Positions 1 to 8,189 of a DNA stretch of 64,000 nt are shown piece by piece (the stretch's first letter is position 1; every line of letters begins with the position of its first letter). This stretch comes from Candidatus Thermochlorobacteriaceae bacterium. GTDB lineage: Bacteria > Bacteroidota > Chlorobiia > Chlorobiales > Thermochlorobacteraceae. Position numbers and translations under genes: made by a program. The notes under the pieces are model-generated. The model saw nothing but the letters and a program-made list of their open reading frames with translations, did not search any database and was not told where the DNA came from. The stretch is taken from the NCBI GenBank assembly GCA_029263855.1, contig JAJUFC010000005.1:1-64000 (forward strand), in the 5' to 3' direction.

Positions 1-39
1 AAGCAGGCCAGCTACAAACGTGGCAATGTTTTTTTTCAT
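1..39 (-). CDS. Start of an exported protein (truncated by window edge)
   Basis: Only the first 13 codons are inside the window. They read MKKNIATFVAGLL, a short basic start followed by a hydrophobic stretch, which looks like the beginning of a signal peptide or membrane anchor. A strong ribosome binding site (AAGGAG on the minus strand, about positions 46-51) stands a few bases before the ATG and supports the start. Function cannot be read from so little sequence. The leader upstream contains two interlocked inverted repeats (see the entry for 40-356). Confidence 0.6.
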   Translation of the reverse strand, partial: MKKNIATFVAGLL

Positions 40-356
40 TGGTTTTCTCCTTCTTGACTTTTTGACAGAGGCGAATGCAAAAGATGGGGCAATCGCTGTT
101 TCGCCTCGTTCAACAGAGGTTGCCCAATGTTGAGAAAGAGCAATGCGGATGGTTATGATGCGAAAACGTAAGGAGTGGCGCGCATTTTTCAAAGCGCGCG
201 TTCATCGTTCTGCAAATGAGATGCCTCAAACGCTCCGCGAACAATCATATCTTTTCGTCCAAATGCGTCGCGAAGCCTGATTACGCGTTGGTTGTCCGAA
301 AGTGTTATCTTTGCGCTTCTGAAACTCAACTTTCCACATTTTAATTGGTCGGACAA
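40..356. other. Intergenic region with interlocked inverted repeats in a minus-strand leader
   Basis: No convincing gene lies here. On the minus strand it is the leader of the truncated exported-protein gene. Two perfect inverted repeats interlock: GAGGCGAA at 68-75 with TTCGCCTC at 100-107, and GGGCAA at 87-92 with TTGCCC at 120-125. Together they could form an H-type pseudoknot or two alternative hairpins. On the plus strand, TATCTTTG at 306-313 looks like the -7 element of a Bacteroidota promoter about 45 bases before purM, but no good -33 TTTG is found at the expected spacing. Confidence 0.35.
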
Positions 357-1346
357 ATGGATTACAAACAAGCAGGGGTCAATATCGACGCGGGCGAAGA
401 GGTCGTCAGCCGCATCAAGCCTTTGGTCAAACAAACTTTCACGAAGGGCGTGCTTGGCGACATTGGCGCGTTTGGCGGCTTTTTCGAGCTTGACCTGTTT
501 GATTACAAACGCCCCGTGCTTGTCAGTAGCGTCGATGGGGTTGGCACGAAGTTGAAAGTCGCCGTTGAACTTGGCAAATATGATACGGTTGGTCAATGTT
601 TGGTGAATCATTGCGTCAATGACATTCTTGTTTGCGGAGCGAAGCCGCTTTACTTTTTGGATTACTATGCGTGCGGCAAACTCACGCCTGACCACGCCGT
701 TGCCGTCATTGGCGGAATGGCAGTTGCGTGCTCCGAAAACGAATGCGCCCTGATTGGCGGCGAAACCGCAGAAATGCCCGGCGTCTATGCGGAGCAGGAT
801 TTTGACCTTGCGGGAACGATTGTTGGCATCGTCGAGAAGGAGCGCATCATTTCAGGCAAATCCATCGTCGCCGGCGACGTGTTGCTCGGTTTGGCTTCTA
901 CGGGACTTCACACTAACGGCTACTCATTGGCGCGCAAAGTCTTTGAAGGTCGCCTGAACGAGCACTCCGAAACGCTCGGCGCAACCATCGGCGAAGCCCT
1001 GCTCGCCGTTCATCGCTCCTACCTCAATGTAATTTATCCGATACTTCAACGCTTTGAAATTAAAGGACTTGCGCATAACACAGGCGGCGGATTGGTTGGC
1101 AATACGATGCGCGTTATTCCAAAAGGATTGAGTTTGAAGATTGATTGGGATTCTTGGCAATGGCTACCGATTTTCGAGATGATTCAAAAAGAAGGCAATG
1201 TGCCGATTGAAGATATGCGCCGCACCTTCAACTTGGGGATTGGATTGGTGATTATCGCCTCTCCGTCCGAAGCCGACCGCATCGGCGCGCATCTGAAAAC
1301 CATTGGCGAACCGTTTTGGCGCATTGGCGAAGTTGCTCCCGCCTAA
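357..1346 (+). CDS. purM: Phosphoribosylformylglycinamidine cyclo-ligase (AIR synthetase)
   Basis: PurM closes the imidazole ring in purine synthesis: FGAM plus ATP gives AIR. The protein starts with [17 protein letters not shown], the usual PurM N-terminus, and carries the family signatures [10 protein letters not shown] (near residue 60), [12 protein letters not shown] (near 85) and [10 protein letters not shown] (near 135). The length of about 329 residues is normal and both PurM domains are present. An in-frame TTG at 345 would add four residues, but the ATG at 357 matches the family start better. No other purine gene is adjacent; the next gene runs the other way, three bases past the stop. 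Confidence 0.96.
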   Translation: MDYKQAGVNIDAGEEVVSRIKPLVKQTFTKGVLGDIGAFGGFFELDLFDYKRPVLVSSVDGVGTKLKVAVELGKYDTVGQCLVNHCVNDILVCGAKPLYFLDYYACGKLTPDHAVAVIGGMAVACSENECALIGGETAEMPGVYAEQDFDLAGTIVGIVEKERIISGKSIVAGDVLLGLASTGLHTNGYSLARKVFEGRLNEHSETLGATIGEALLAVHRSYLNVIYPILQRFEIKGLAHNTGGGLVGNTMRVIPKGLSLKIDWDSWQWLPIFEMIQKEGNVPIEDMRRTFNLGIGLVIIASPSEADRIGAHLKTIGEPFWRIGEVAPA

Positions 1347-1349
1347 TAC

Positions 1350-2273
1350 TCAAATGCTCCGCATTGCGACCGCAAGCATGGCTTCGCAGATTTCGTCAAT
1401 CGCTTTCACCGATTTGAACGCTGATGCTCCCTCGCCAACGACCAAGAGCGGTACGGGGTTTTGCGTGTGCTTCAAGGTTCTCGCGTCCTCAAAATTTCCA
1501 TGGTCGCTGGTGAGCGCGAGCGTGGTTTGTTGGGGAAGTTCTTCAACGAGCGTCGCAAGAAATTCGTCTAATCGCTTGACGATTTCCGTCGATGGCGTTT
1601 TGAGTTTGCCGTGTGCGGCAAGGTCGGCAAGGAAAAACTCGTAGAATGTCGCGTCGGCTTTGGTTGAAAGCGCGAGCAGACGTCGCGCCGCTTCGGTCGC
1701 GGAAATTTCTTGAATTGAAGGGTCGCCGTCGGTTTCGTTCAGTTTCCACCACCGTCCGATGATGTCGCCCGAAATCGCCTCTCCCGCTTTTAACTCTTCA
1801 CTGCTCCGAATCGCGACGCCTTCCAACACTGCCGCCTCAAACAAAACCGAACTCCGAATTTTGCCCTTCGTGCGCTGGTCTAAACACCACTCAATAAAGC
1901 GTTTCGGATACGCATTAGCGTAAAGGCAAGATTTTCCAAGCGATTTGAGTTTGCGGAAGATGTTTTCTTCGGCAAGAACGGGACGCAACGACGAGGGAAT
2001 ATGCGGACCGTAATGCCGCCCGAAATGCCGCGCGCCGTTGATGCCTGTGTAAATGCTGAACTGCCCTGTGCCGCTTTCGCCCGCGCCTTCAACGCCAAGC
2101 CCTGCATCTATCGGGAGCATGAGTTTATTAGAGTTCAAGTAGGGAGCATTTTCCAAAAAGAGTTCGCACCCGAAGGCACGCTTGAAGCGCGTCATTAGTG
2201 TCGTGAAAAAGGGATTATGCGCCGAGCGTTCCGCCAAACCTACACCGTCCAAAAAAATAAAAATCAAGTTCAT
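1350..2273 (-). CDS. Metalloenzyme of the alkaline phosphatase / cofactor-independent phosphoglycerate mutase superfamily
   Basis: The protein begins with FIFLDGVGL, the first metal-binding aspartate motif of the superfamily. It then has GESGTGQFSIYTGIN, which should contain the Ser/Thr nucleophile, and near the C-terminus TSDHGNFED and a further His (LKHTQNPVPLLV), the usual second metal site. At 307 residues it is shorter than true iPGM (about 510) because the large inserted transferase domain is missing. Relatives are usually annotated only as metalloenzyme domain proteins. The natural substrate cannot be inferred. The gene converges with purM and leaves no room for a terminator. Confidence 0.8.
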   Translation of the reverse strand: MNLIFIFLDGVGLAERSAHNPFFTTLMTRFKRAFGCELFLENAPYLNSNKLMLPIDAGLGVEGAGESGTGQFSIYTGINGARHFGRHYGPHIPSSLRPVLAEENIFRKLKSLGKSCLYANAYPKRFIEWCLDQRTKGKIRSSVLFEAAVLEGVAIRSSEELKAGEAISGDIIGRWWKLNETDGDPSIQEISATEAARRLLALSTKADATFYEFFLADLAAHGKLKTPSTEIVKRLDEFLATLVEELPQQTTLALTSDHGNFEDARTLKHTQNPVPLLVVGEGASAFKSVKAIDEICEAMLAVAMRSI

Positions 2274-2385
2274 TTCGAGTTGCTAATAAAATCCGTGCGC
2301 GTCTGTTCAATCTTTTTATCGGTATTCCAAAGGCAAGATATGAGCGAAACAAGATATGAGCGAAAGTGTCATAAGTCATAAACGG

Positions 2386-2413
2386 AAAAACCCTTGTTGA
2401 GACAAGGGTTTTG
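2386..2413 (-). terminator. Rho-independent terminator after tRNA-Pro
   Basis: A perfect ten-base-pair stem (AAACCCTTGT at 2388-2397 with ACAAGGGTTT at 2402-2411) with a four-base loop. Read on the minus strand the hairpin runs into a short T-rich stretch. It lies just downstream of the tRNA 3' end and should end its transcript. Confidence 0.7.
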
Positions 2414-2421
2414 GAAGGCTG

Positions 2422-2494
<73 letters not shown>

Positions 2495-2509
2495 ATCATT
2501 GAAAGGATG

Positions 2510-2540
2510 CAAAAGTAAGAAAAAATCACTTCTCCGCAAA
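2510..2540 (-). promoter_or_regulatory. Bacteroidota-type promoter for tRNA-Pro
   Basis: On the minus strand: TTTG (2537-2540), a 19-base spacer, then TACTTTTG (2510-2517). This is an exact match to the known Bacteroidota consensus TTTG-N19-TAnnTTTG. The -7 element ends 15 bases before the mature tRNA. Confidence 0.7.
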
Positions 2541-2563
2541 TGCTACTTTACTGCAAATCCCTT

Positions 2564-3442
2564 TCAGCGCGTTGCAGTGATTGCTTCTCGAGCCTTACAA
2601 AAGATTTTCACGGCGTCGGCATTGGCTTTGCAGTCATGGACGCGCAAGATGTGTGCGCCGTTCATCATCGCGATGGTGTTGGCGGCAATCGTGCCGTAAA
2701 GCCGCGCCTCGACGGGCGCAATGTTTTCGGGGTCTAATACTTTGCCGATAAACGACTTGCGCGAAAGCCCTACCAAAATCGGATAGCCGAGCGGCAGAAA
2801 TTCCGACAACCGCATCAAGAGTTCGTAATTAGCATCGACATTTTTACCGAATCCAAATCCGACATCAAGAATGAACGACTTCACCCCCCTTGCCTTTCCA
2901 AATTCAACCGACTGCAACAGTTCGCTTTTGACTTCGGCGACCACGTCGGCGTATTGCGTTTTGTCTTCGTAACTCCATTGCATTTGCGACGGCTTTTGTC
3001 GGCTGTGCATCACGACGGCGGGCGCGTCGTATTTGGCGCACACGTCGGCGATCTCGACATCGAGACGAAATCCCGAAACATCGTTCACCAAACTTGCGCC
3101 TGCGTTTAGAGCGGCTTCGGCAACGCTTGCTTTGTAAGTGTCAATCGAGATGGGAACATCGAGCACTTTTGAAAGTTTTTCAATGAGCGGCACGGTTCGG
3201 CGGATTTCTTCGTCGGCGGGAACAGGCGTGGCATTGGGGCGCGTGGATTCTCCTCCGATGTCTATCAAAGTCGCGCCGTCTTTTTGCATTTGGCGTGCCG
3301 CTTCGATGGCTTTGTCGAGGTCGATGGTTTCACCTAAAAAAAAGCGTCCGCCGTCCGAAAAGGAATCGGGCGTCATGTTCAAAACGCCCATGAGATTTGG
3401 CTTCGAGAGGTCAAGTCGAAATGCTCTGCAAGTGATGTTCAT
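2564..3442 (-). CDS. folP: Dihydropteroate synthase
   Basis: FolP joins p-aminobenzoate to hydroxymethyl-dihydropterin diphosphate in folate synthesis. The conserved blocks are visible: LMGVLNMTPDSFSDGG near the N-terminus, IDIGGESTRP near residue 60, DVSGF, LDVGFGFGKN, the loop VGLSRKSFIG and the C-terminal LRVHD. The ATG at 3442 is preferred to an in-frame TTG at 3460, because a -7-like TAACTTTG (3458-3465, minus) covers the TTG. This gives 292 residues, normal for the family. It stands alone; no other folate gene is near. Confidence 0.95.
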   Translation of the reverse strand: MNITCRAFRLDLSKPNLMGVLNMTPDSFSDGGRFFLGETIDLDKAIEAARQMQKDGATLIDIGGESTRPNATPVPADEEIRRTVPLIEKLSKVLDVPISIDTYKASVAEAALNAGASLVNDVSGFRLDVEIADVCAKYDAPAVVMHSRQKPSQMQWSYEDKTQYADVVAEVKSELLQSVEFGKARGVKSFILDVGFGFGKNVDANYELLMRLSEFLPLGYPILVGLSRKSFIGKVLDPENIAPVEARLYGTIAANTIAMMNGAHILRVHDCKANADAVKIFCKAREAITATR

Positions 3443-3526
3443 ATTGGTTTTCTTTTCCAAAGTTAGAACTCTTTTGCGTGAAAGATGTATTTTCAGTTTG
3501 TCTTTTGAAACGTCATACTTCCCGAC

Positions 3527-3961
3527 ATGCAGAGCCGCTACGAATTGATTTTAGAGAGCGATTTAAGTGAAGTTCGCCGAGTCGAGGGTTTTGTCAAAAC
3601 GATATGCAAAGAGCACCGCTTTGAGAAAAACTTCGTTCACGACGTCATGCTTCTCATTACAGAGGCAACGAACAACGCCATTATGCACGGCAATAAATTT
3701 GATAAAACCAAACGCGCAACGCTTCTCTGCACGATTGAAGACGGCTACTTGAACATTGAAGTCAGTGACGAAGGTAGTGGCTTTAACCTCAACGCGCTTC
3801 CAAACCCGCTTGACCCAGAAAATTTGCTCAAACCGTCAGGGCGCGGCGTTTTTTTGATAAAGAATTTCGCCGAACAAGTCCATTATGCCTTTTCTGAAAG
3901 AGGTACCACGCTCAAAATGCGGGTTGCCATTCGCTCCTCCGAAAAGTCCGAGTGTGAGTAA
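3527..3961 (+). CDS. Anti-sigma-factor-type serine kinase / HATPase domain protein (RsbW-like)
   Basis: A 144-residue single-domain GHKL ATPase. The N box is LLITEATNNAIMHGN, the G1 box is VSDEGSGF, and GRGVFLIKNFA forms the G2 region. Proteins of this build (RsbW, SpoIIAB) phosphorylate an anti-sigma antagonist or bind a sigma factor. No antagonist or PP2C phosphatase gene is adjacent, so the partner is unknown. It is divergent from folP and 102 bases before the next gene. Confidence 0.85.
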   Translation: MQSRYELILESDLSEVRRVEGFVKTICKEHRFEKNFVHDVMLLITEATNNAIMHGNKFDKTKRATLLCTIEDGYLNIEVSDEGSGFNLNALPNPLDPENLLKPSGRGVFLIKNFAEQVHYAFSERGTTLKMRVAIRSSEKSECE

Positions 3962-4063
3962 ACTGCTGAAAGATTTGTAATTTCGTATTCAATTCACAAC
4001 ATCGCATCAATCAGCCAATAGGCATTTAACACCAACATTGTAACAACAAAGTCAAAAAAAACT

Positions 4064-5068
4064 ATGCGAAACAAGTTTATTCTTGCGCTCGTGATTGCAT
4101 TTGCGATTTCGGCGTGCGGTAAGAAAGAGGAAAAGACCAAAGAAAAATCCGTTCCCGTTATCGGGTTCGTTCAAACAGTTGAAGACGAAACCATCAGCGA
4201 CGCGCGTCGTGGTTTTCTTGATGCGCTAAAAGCGGGCGGATTCGACAGCAGCAAAGTGAACATTGATTACAAAAACGCACAAGGCGATAACGCCACGCTC
4301 AACCAAATTCTCGACCAATTCGTCGCTAAAAAAGTAAATTTGATTGCGGCAAACACTACCGTTGCGATGGTAAGTGCCTTAGGCAAAACGAAAGACATTC
4401 CGATTTTCATGATGGTTGCACCTTCGCCGACAATTAACAACCTGACCGAAGTCGATTCAACGGGTCGAAACATCAAAGCCCCGAAAAATCTTTCCGGTGT
4501 TTATGAAACCCTCACTTACATCGACAGCAACCTTGCGCTCATCAAACGCACGTTTCCGAAAGCCAAGAAAATCGGCGTGATTTACAACAGTTCGGAAATC
4601 AACTCGACCAACGCGATTGGACGGCTTCGCTCGCTTTCCAAGCAATATGGCTTCGCCCTTGAAGAACGTGCCATTTCCGCCACGATTGACGCGCTTCCTG
4701 CGGCACAAGCCTTAGCCAACGCTAAAATCGATGTTTTCTTCGCGCCGCCCGATAATGTTGTTTTCAATGCGTTTGAAACGATTGTCAAGACGATGAATGA
4801 CGCCAAAATTCCGATTGTCTCTTCCGAAGCGGGACTCGTCAAACGCGGCGCGGCTTTCGGCTACGGCGCTGATTTTTATCAATGGGGCTATCAATGTGGC
4901 ACAATGGCGGCAGAATTTCTCAAAGAAAAGCCCGACACCACAGGCGCGTCGCTTCGCGATTTGGGCTATCCGCTTCAAACCGTCAAAGTTCGCAAGTTTG
5001 TTCATAACGACAGTGCACTCGCGCTTTTTGGCATCAAAGCGCCCGAAGGCTCTTCTGCCGTGAAGTAA
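4064..5068 (+). CDS. ABC-transporter-type substrate-binding lipoprotein (PF04392 family)
   Basis: A signal peptide ending in the lipobox ISAC-G (cysteine at residue 18) shows that this is a lipoprotein. The mature part, about 315 residues, has the type I periplasmic binding fold: VPVIGFVQTVEDETISDARRG at its start, then IAANTTVAMVSAL, the hinge region KKIGVIYNSSEINS, and a C-terminal GYPLQTV segment typical of the TrpX/YtrF-like family. Relatives bind amino acids such as tryptophan. No permease or ATPase gene is adjacent, so the transporter must be encoded elsewhere or the protein acts only as a sensor. It is followed by a clear terminator. Confidence 0.85.
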   Translation: MRNKFILALVIAFAISACGKKEEKTKEKSVPVIGFVQTVEDETISDARRGFLDALKAGGFDSSKVNIDYKNAQGDNATLNQILDQFVAKKVNLIAANTTVAMVSALGKTKDIPIFMMVAPSPTINNLTEVDSTGRNIKAPKNLSGVYETLTYIDSNLALIKRTFPKAKKIGVIYNSSEINSTNAIGRLRSLSKQYGFALEERAISATIDALPAAQALANAKIDVFFAPPDNVVFNAFETIVKTMNDAKIPIVSSEAGLVKRGAAFGYGADFYQWGYQCGTMAAEFLKEKPDTTGASLRDLGYPLQTVKVRKFVHNDSALALFGIKAPEGSSAVK

Positions 5069-5092
5069 AAGATTTGCCATCGTTTTTTCTTC

Positions 5093-5120
5093 AAAGCCTT
5101 CTCGTTTGGGAAGGCTTTTT
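5093..5120 (+). terminator. Rho-independent terminator after the binding lipoprotein
   Basis: AAAGCCTTCTC (5093-5103) pairs with GGGAAGGCTTT (5108-5118) around a GTTT loop and is followed by T residues. It lies where the next open frame would begin if its most upstream start were used, and so argues for the later GTG start of that gene. Confidence 0.8.
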
Positions 5121-5133
5121 GATTGAGCCGAAA

Positions 5134-5898
5134 GTGAAATACCTGATTGGAACATCGACTTGGTCGCAAAAAGATTGGGTCGGGAATTTTTATCCGCCCA
5201 AAACGAAGTCGGCGGATTTTCTCGCCGAATACGCCAAGCGGTTTCCGACAGTGGAAATTGATTCGACTTTTTATGCGATTCCGCGCCCAGAGGTTGTCGC
5301 GAATTGGTATGAAAAAACGCCGCCCAATTTCGTCTTCAGCGCGAAGATTCCGAAGGCGATTACGCATGAGCAGTTGCTTCGCGATTGTTCAGAGACGTTG
5401 CGCCTTTTTCTCAACACGATTTCGCGCTTGAAAGAAAAAATCGGCGCACTTCTCATTCAACTGCCACCCGACTTTGCCGCCACACTCGCAAGCGTTGAAG
5501 TAATGAAGTCGTTTCTGCATTCGCTTCCGACGAGCGAGTTTCGGTTCGCGCTTGAAGTGCGGCACGGTTCGTGGCTAAAAGAAAAATTTTTCGAGCGATT
5601 GCGTTTGACGGGTGTCGCACTGGCTTTAACTGATTTACCTGTCATGTCGGGCATTGAGGTGAGAACCGCTCCGTTTATGTATGCGCGATGGCTTGGCGAC
5701 AGGCGAATTTTGCGCGAGCCGTTCACGAAATTGGAGTTGGACAAAACAGAGGAAATGAAACGATGGGCGACTATGCTTCGCGCGCAATCAGGCGAAACGC
5801 TTTTTGGATATTTTAACAATCACTACGCGGGACATTCGCCCTCGTCGGTCGCCCTTTTCAACTCGCTTTTGCTCAAAAACGAACAAGGCGACTTGTAA
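5134..5898 (+). CDS. DUF72 family protein (YecE-like TIM barrel)
   Basis: The conserved DUF72 start YLIGTSTWSQKDWVGNFYPP, the segment FPTVEIDSTFYAIPRPEVV, and the later FAKIPK- and FALEVRHGSW-type motifs identify the family. The end has the typical LFGYFNNHYAGHSP. The molecular function of DUF72 is unknown. The start is set at GTG 5134 because the open frame upstream of it is occupied by a terminator hairpin; this gives about 254 residues, normal for the family. Confidence 0.88.
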   Translation: MKYLIGTSTWSQKDWVGNFYPPKTKSADFLAEYAKRFPTVEIDSTFYAIPRPEVVANWYEKTPPNFVFSAKIPKAITHEQLLRDCSETLRLFLNTISRLKEKIGALLIQLPPDFAATLASVEVMKSFLHSLPTSEFRFALEVRHGSWLKEKFFERLRLTGVALALTDLPVMSGIEVRTAPFMYARWLGDRRILREPFTKLELDKTEEMKRWATMLRAQSGETLFGYFNNHYAGHSPSSVALFNSLLLKNEQGDL

Positions 5899-5909
5899 AT
5901 CGCCTTGTT
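5874..5909 (-). terminator. Hairpin terminator between the DUF72 gene and the 98-residue gene
   Basis: A perfect ten-base-pair stem, AACAAGGCGA (5882-5891) and TCGCCTTGTT (5900-5909), with an eight-base loop. On the minus strand it is followed by a T-rich stretch (CGTTTTTGAG), so it should terminate the small gene at 5943-6239. It overlaps the last codons and stop of the DUF72 gene and may act on both strands. Confidence 0.65.
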
Positions 5910-5942
5910 AGAACTTGCTTGGACGAATGTGTTGCGAAAGAC

Positions 5943-6239
5943 TTATGTGCGTCGCGTCGCCATTATTTTTTCGCCCCACTTCTCCGCAAACGCAGGATTT
6001 TGATAATCTGCAAGGGCTTCGATTGGAATGTCAATAGAGCTTTTATCGGTGAAGCGTATACGAAATCCGCCCGCATCTTCTATTGTTTCCAGCACTCTGT
6101 CGTAATAGGCTTCGCCTTTGTAGCGATCGAGGTGAAACGCCATTTCATATCTTCCTAATTCAGGATACCTCGCTTTCAGTTTTTGAACGATAGCGACGAT
6201 TTTGTTTTCAATTCCCACAGTGTTTAGTTGTCCCGTCAT
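5943..6239 (-). CDS. Hypothetical protein, 98 residues
   Basis: I do not recognise the family. The protein is soluble, mixed in charge and predicted to be alpha/beta: an N-terminal helix (ENKIVAIVQKLKARYPEL), then RYEMAFHLDRYKGEAYYDRVLETIED and a short strand pair FRIRFTDKSSIDIPIE. It has no signal peptide or membrane segment. A full promoter (6287-6318) and a terminator (5874-5909) frame it, which supports a real single-gene transcript. Confidence 0.65.
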   Translation of the reverse strand: MTGQLNTVGIENKIVAIVQKLKARYPELGRYEMAFHLDRYKGEAYYDRVLETIEDAGGFRIRFTDKSSIDIPIEALADYQNPAFAEKWGEKIMATRRT

Positions 6240-6286
6240 AATCGTTTTGGTTTAGAATTTGAACAGGCGGCTTGATGCGATTTTTG

Positions 6287-6318
6287 CAAATATACTTCCC
6301 CTTTGCACGCAATTCAAA
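6287..6318 (-). promoter_or_regulatory. Bacteroidota-type promoter for the 98-residue gene
   Basis: On the minus strand: TTTG (6315-6318), a 20-base spacer, then TATATTTG (6287-6294). The -7 element stands about 48 bases before the ATG at 6239. Confidence 0.6.
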
Positions 6319-6442
6319 TGCCTCTGACAACAATTTTCAATATCCGGGATTTCATACTGATATGTTGAAAAAGAACTTTTCATCTTGCTATATTCTTTGA
6401 ATCGTTGGAATCACCTTTTCAAACATATCTGACTTTGTCGCG

Positions 6443-7099
6443 ATGATTTGGGCAAAAAACGCTTTGATTGTTCTCGGAACACTCTCTTTTTCATTATTTG
6501 CAGGCGCACTGCTTTTGATTTATGAAACTTGGCGAGAGTGCGAAGAAATGCCGTCGCCATCGCTTTCCGCCGCGATTATCTTCGGCAACGAGTTTTCGGA
6601 ACAAGGCGAAATCACGCCCGACCTTTGTCTTCGTTTAGATAAAGCCATCTCGCTTTACAAAGAGGATAAAGCCACACTCTTCATTTTAAGCGCAGGCAAT
6701 CCAAATGTCTCACTTGCCGAGCATGAAGTAGAAGCGATGAAAACATATTTGGTTGAAAAAGGATTGCCATCGCATCATATTGTCTTGCAAGCCAAAGCGG
6801 GCAACACGATCGACAACATTCAATTCGCAAAGTTGCTCTTAGATAGCCTTGAATGTGAGATGGTGTTCGTTATTACAAGCAAGCCCCAACTTTGTCGTGC
6901 TCTGTTGATTACCGAACAAAGCGGGATTCCGTCGGTAGGTGTTGCGGCGGAAGTTTCAGGCGGCTCCTTGCGTCTCTGCCTTGCTTCCTTTCAAGAATCA
7001 ATTCGGTTGCTTTATTTTCTCGCGGTTGAACAATGGCAAATTCCTGACGAACTCTTAATGCCTGAATTTGACCACCAACTTCGCTACACTTCACTTTGA
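6443..7099 (+). CDS. YdcF/ElyC family membrane-anchored protein (DUF218)
   Basis: One N-terminal membrane helix (about residues 7-28) is followed by a DUF218 domain: AAIIFGNEFSEQGEITPDLCLRLDKAI, then FILSAGNP, the acidic-helix segment EHEVEAMKTYLVEKGLP, QAKAGNTIDNIQFAKLLL and FVITSKPQLCRALLI. E. coli members (SanA, ElyC, YdcF) act at or near the envelope, ElyC in handling lipid-linked peptidoglycan precursors; the chemistry is not settled. The gene is 31 bases upstream of the isocitrate dehydrogenase gene and may share its transcript. Confidence 0.82.
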   Translation: MIWAKNALIVLGTLSFSLFAGALLLIYETWRECEEMPSPSLSAAIIFGNEFSEQGEITPDLCLRLDKAISLYKEDKATLFILSAGNPNVSLAEHEVEAMKTYLVEKGLPSHHIVLQAKAGNTIDNIQFAKLLLDSLECEMVFVITSKPQLCRALLITEQSGIPSVGVAAEVSGGSLRLCLASFQESIRLLYFLAVEQWQIPDELLMPEFDHQLRYTSL

Positions 7100-7130
7100 G
7101 GTGCTTTAATTAAAAACCATCTTTCGTAGT

Positions 7131-8135
7131 ATGTCTCACACCGTTACACTTCTTTCGGGAGACGGCATCGGTCCAGAAATCACCGCCGCCGTCAAGAAAA
7201 TCATTGCCGCTTCCGGCATCCAAATTACGTGGGAAGAGCATCTCGCAGGCAAACTCGCCGTTGAAAAATTTGGCGACCCACTCCCTCAAACCGTGCTTGA
7301 TTCCATTTTGAAGAACAAAGTTGCCTTGAAAGGACCGCTGACGACGGAAGTCGGCAAGGGCTTTAAGTCTGTCAATGTTCAACTGCGCAAAACGCTCAAT
7401 CTTTACGCCAACTTGCGTCCTGTGAAGTCTATTCCGGGCACGCGAGCGCGCTACACGAATGTAGACATTGTGGTTGTGCGCGAAAATACGGAGAGCCTTT
7501 ATGCAGGGATTGAAAATGAAATCGCACCCGGCGTTATTCAAGCCTCGAAAGTGATTACACGCGAGGCATCAACGCGCATTGCAAAATTCGCCTTTGAATA
7601 CGCCCGCTCGCACAAGCGCAAAAAAGTTTCCGCCATTCACAAAGCCAACATCATGAAATTGGCGGACGGGCTATTCCTTAAATGCTGTCAGGAAATCGCC
7701 AAAGACTATCCCGAAATCGAATACAATGAAGTCATTGTCGACAACTGTTGCATGCAATTGGTCATGAATCCACTTCAATTTGATGTGATGGTGCTTGAAA
7801 ATTTGTATGGCGATATTGTCTCGGATTTGTGCGCAGGATTGGTCGGCGGATTAGGCGTTGTGCCCGGCGCAAATATCGGTACTGAAGCCAGTGTTTTTGA
7901 GGCAGTTCACGGTTCAGCCCCCGACATTGCAGGCAAAGGCGTTGCCAACCCAACCGCCATGCTTCTTTCCGCCGTCATGATGCTTGAACATTTAGGCGAA
8001 AATAAAGCGGCAGAACGGATTATGAACGCGGTTTATCGCGTGCTTGGGGAAGGCAAAGTGCTCACGCCCGACTTGCGCGGCGAAGCTACAACCATGCAAT
8101 ACGCCGATGAAATCGTGCGCTTTATAGAACTATGA
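7131..8135 (+). CDS. Isocitrate dehydrogenase, NAD-type (isocitrate/isopropylmalate dehydrogenase family)
   Basis: The 334-residue protein opens with VTLLSGDGIGPEI, the nucleotide-side motif of the family. SVNVQLRKTLNLYANLRP carries the substrate-binding Ser, Asn and Arg pattern of isocitrate enzymes rather than the isopropylmalate pattern. Catalytic Tyr (ENTESLYAGIE), Lys (HKANIMKLADG) and the metal aspartates (NLYGDIVSDLCAGL) are present, and GSAPDIAGKGVANP is the cofactor-site signature. The short form resembles NAD-dependent enzymes of the citrate cycle; cofactor choice is inferred, not proven. The last codons and stop lie in a threefold 14-base repeat. Confidence 0.85.
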   Translation: MSHTVTLLSGDGIGPEITAAVKKIIAASGIQITWEEHLAGKLAVEKFGDPLPQTVLDSILKNKVALKGPLTTEVGKGFKSVNVQLRKTLNLYANLRPVKSIPGTRARYTNVDIVVVRENTESLYAGIENEIAPGVIQASKVITREASTRIAKFAFEYARSHKRKKVSAIHKANIMKLADGLFLKCCQEIAKDYPEIEYNEVIVDNCCMQLVMNPLQFDVMVLENLYGDIVSDLCAGLVGGLGVVPGANIGTEASVFEAVHGSAPDIAGKGVANPTAMLLSAVMMLEHLGENKAAERIMNAVYRVLGEGKVLTPDLRGEATTMQYADEIVRFIEL

Positions 8136-8163
8136 TTATAGAACTATGATTATAGAACTATGA
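8122..8163. repeat. Three exact tandem copies of a 14-base unit at a gene end
   Basis: The unit TTATAGAACTATGA occurs at 8122-8135, 8136-8149 and 8150-8163 without mismatch. The first copy contains the final codons and TGA stop of the isocitrate dehydrogenase gene, so further copies lie behind the stop and do not alter the protein. Confidence 0.95.
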
Positions 8164-8189
8164 TGCTGAATTTGATAGCATGCTTGAAC

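Noticed and set aside
189-695. 168-residue open frame on the minus strand
   Set aside because: It lies opposite purM and has no recognisable family or ribosome binding site; it is a mirror of the coding bias.
2334-2365. Tandem AAGATATGAGCGAAA copies before the tRNA-Pro terminator
   Set aside because: Only two short copies in an intergenic gap, with no structure or gene attached to them.
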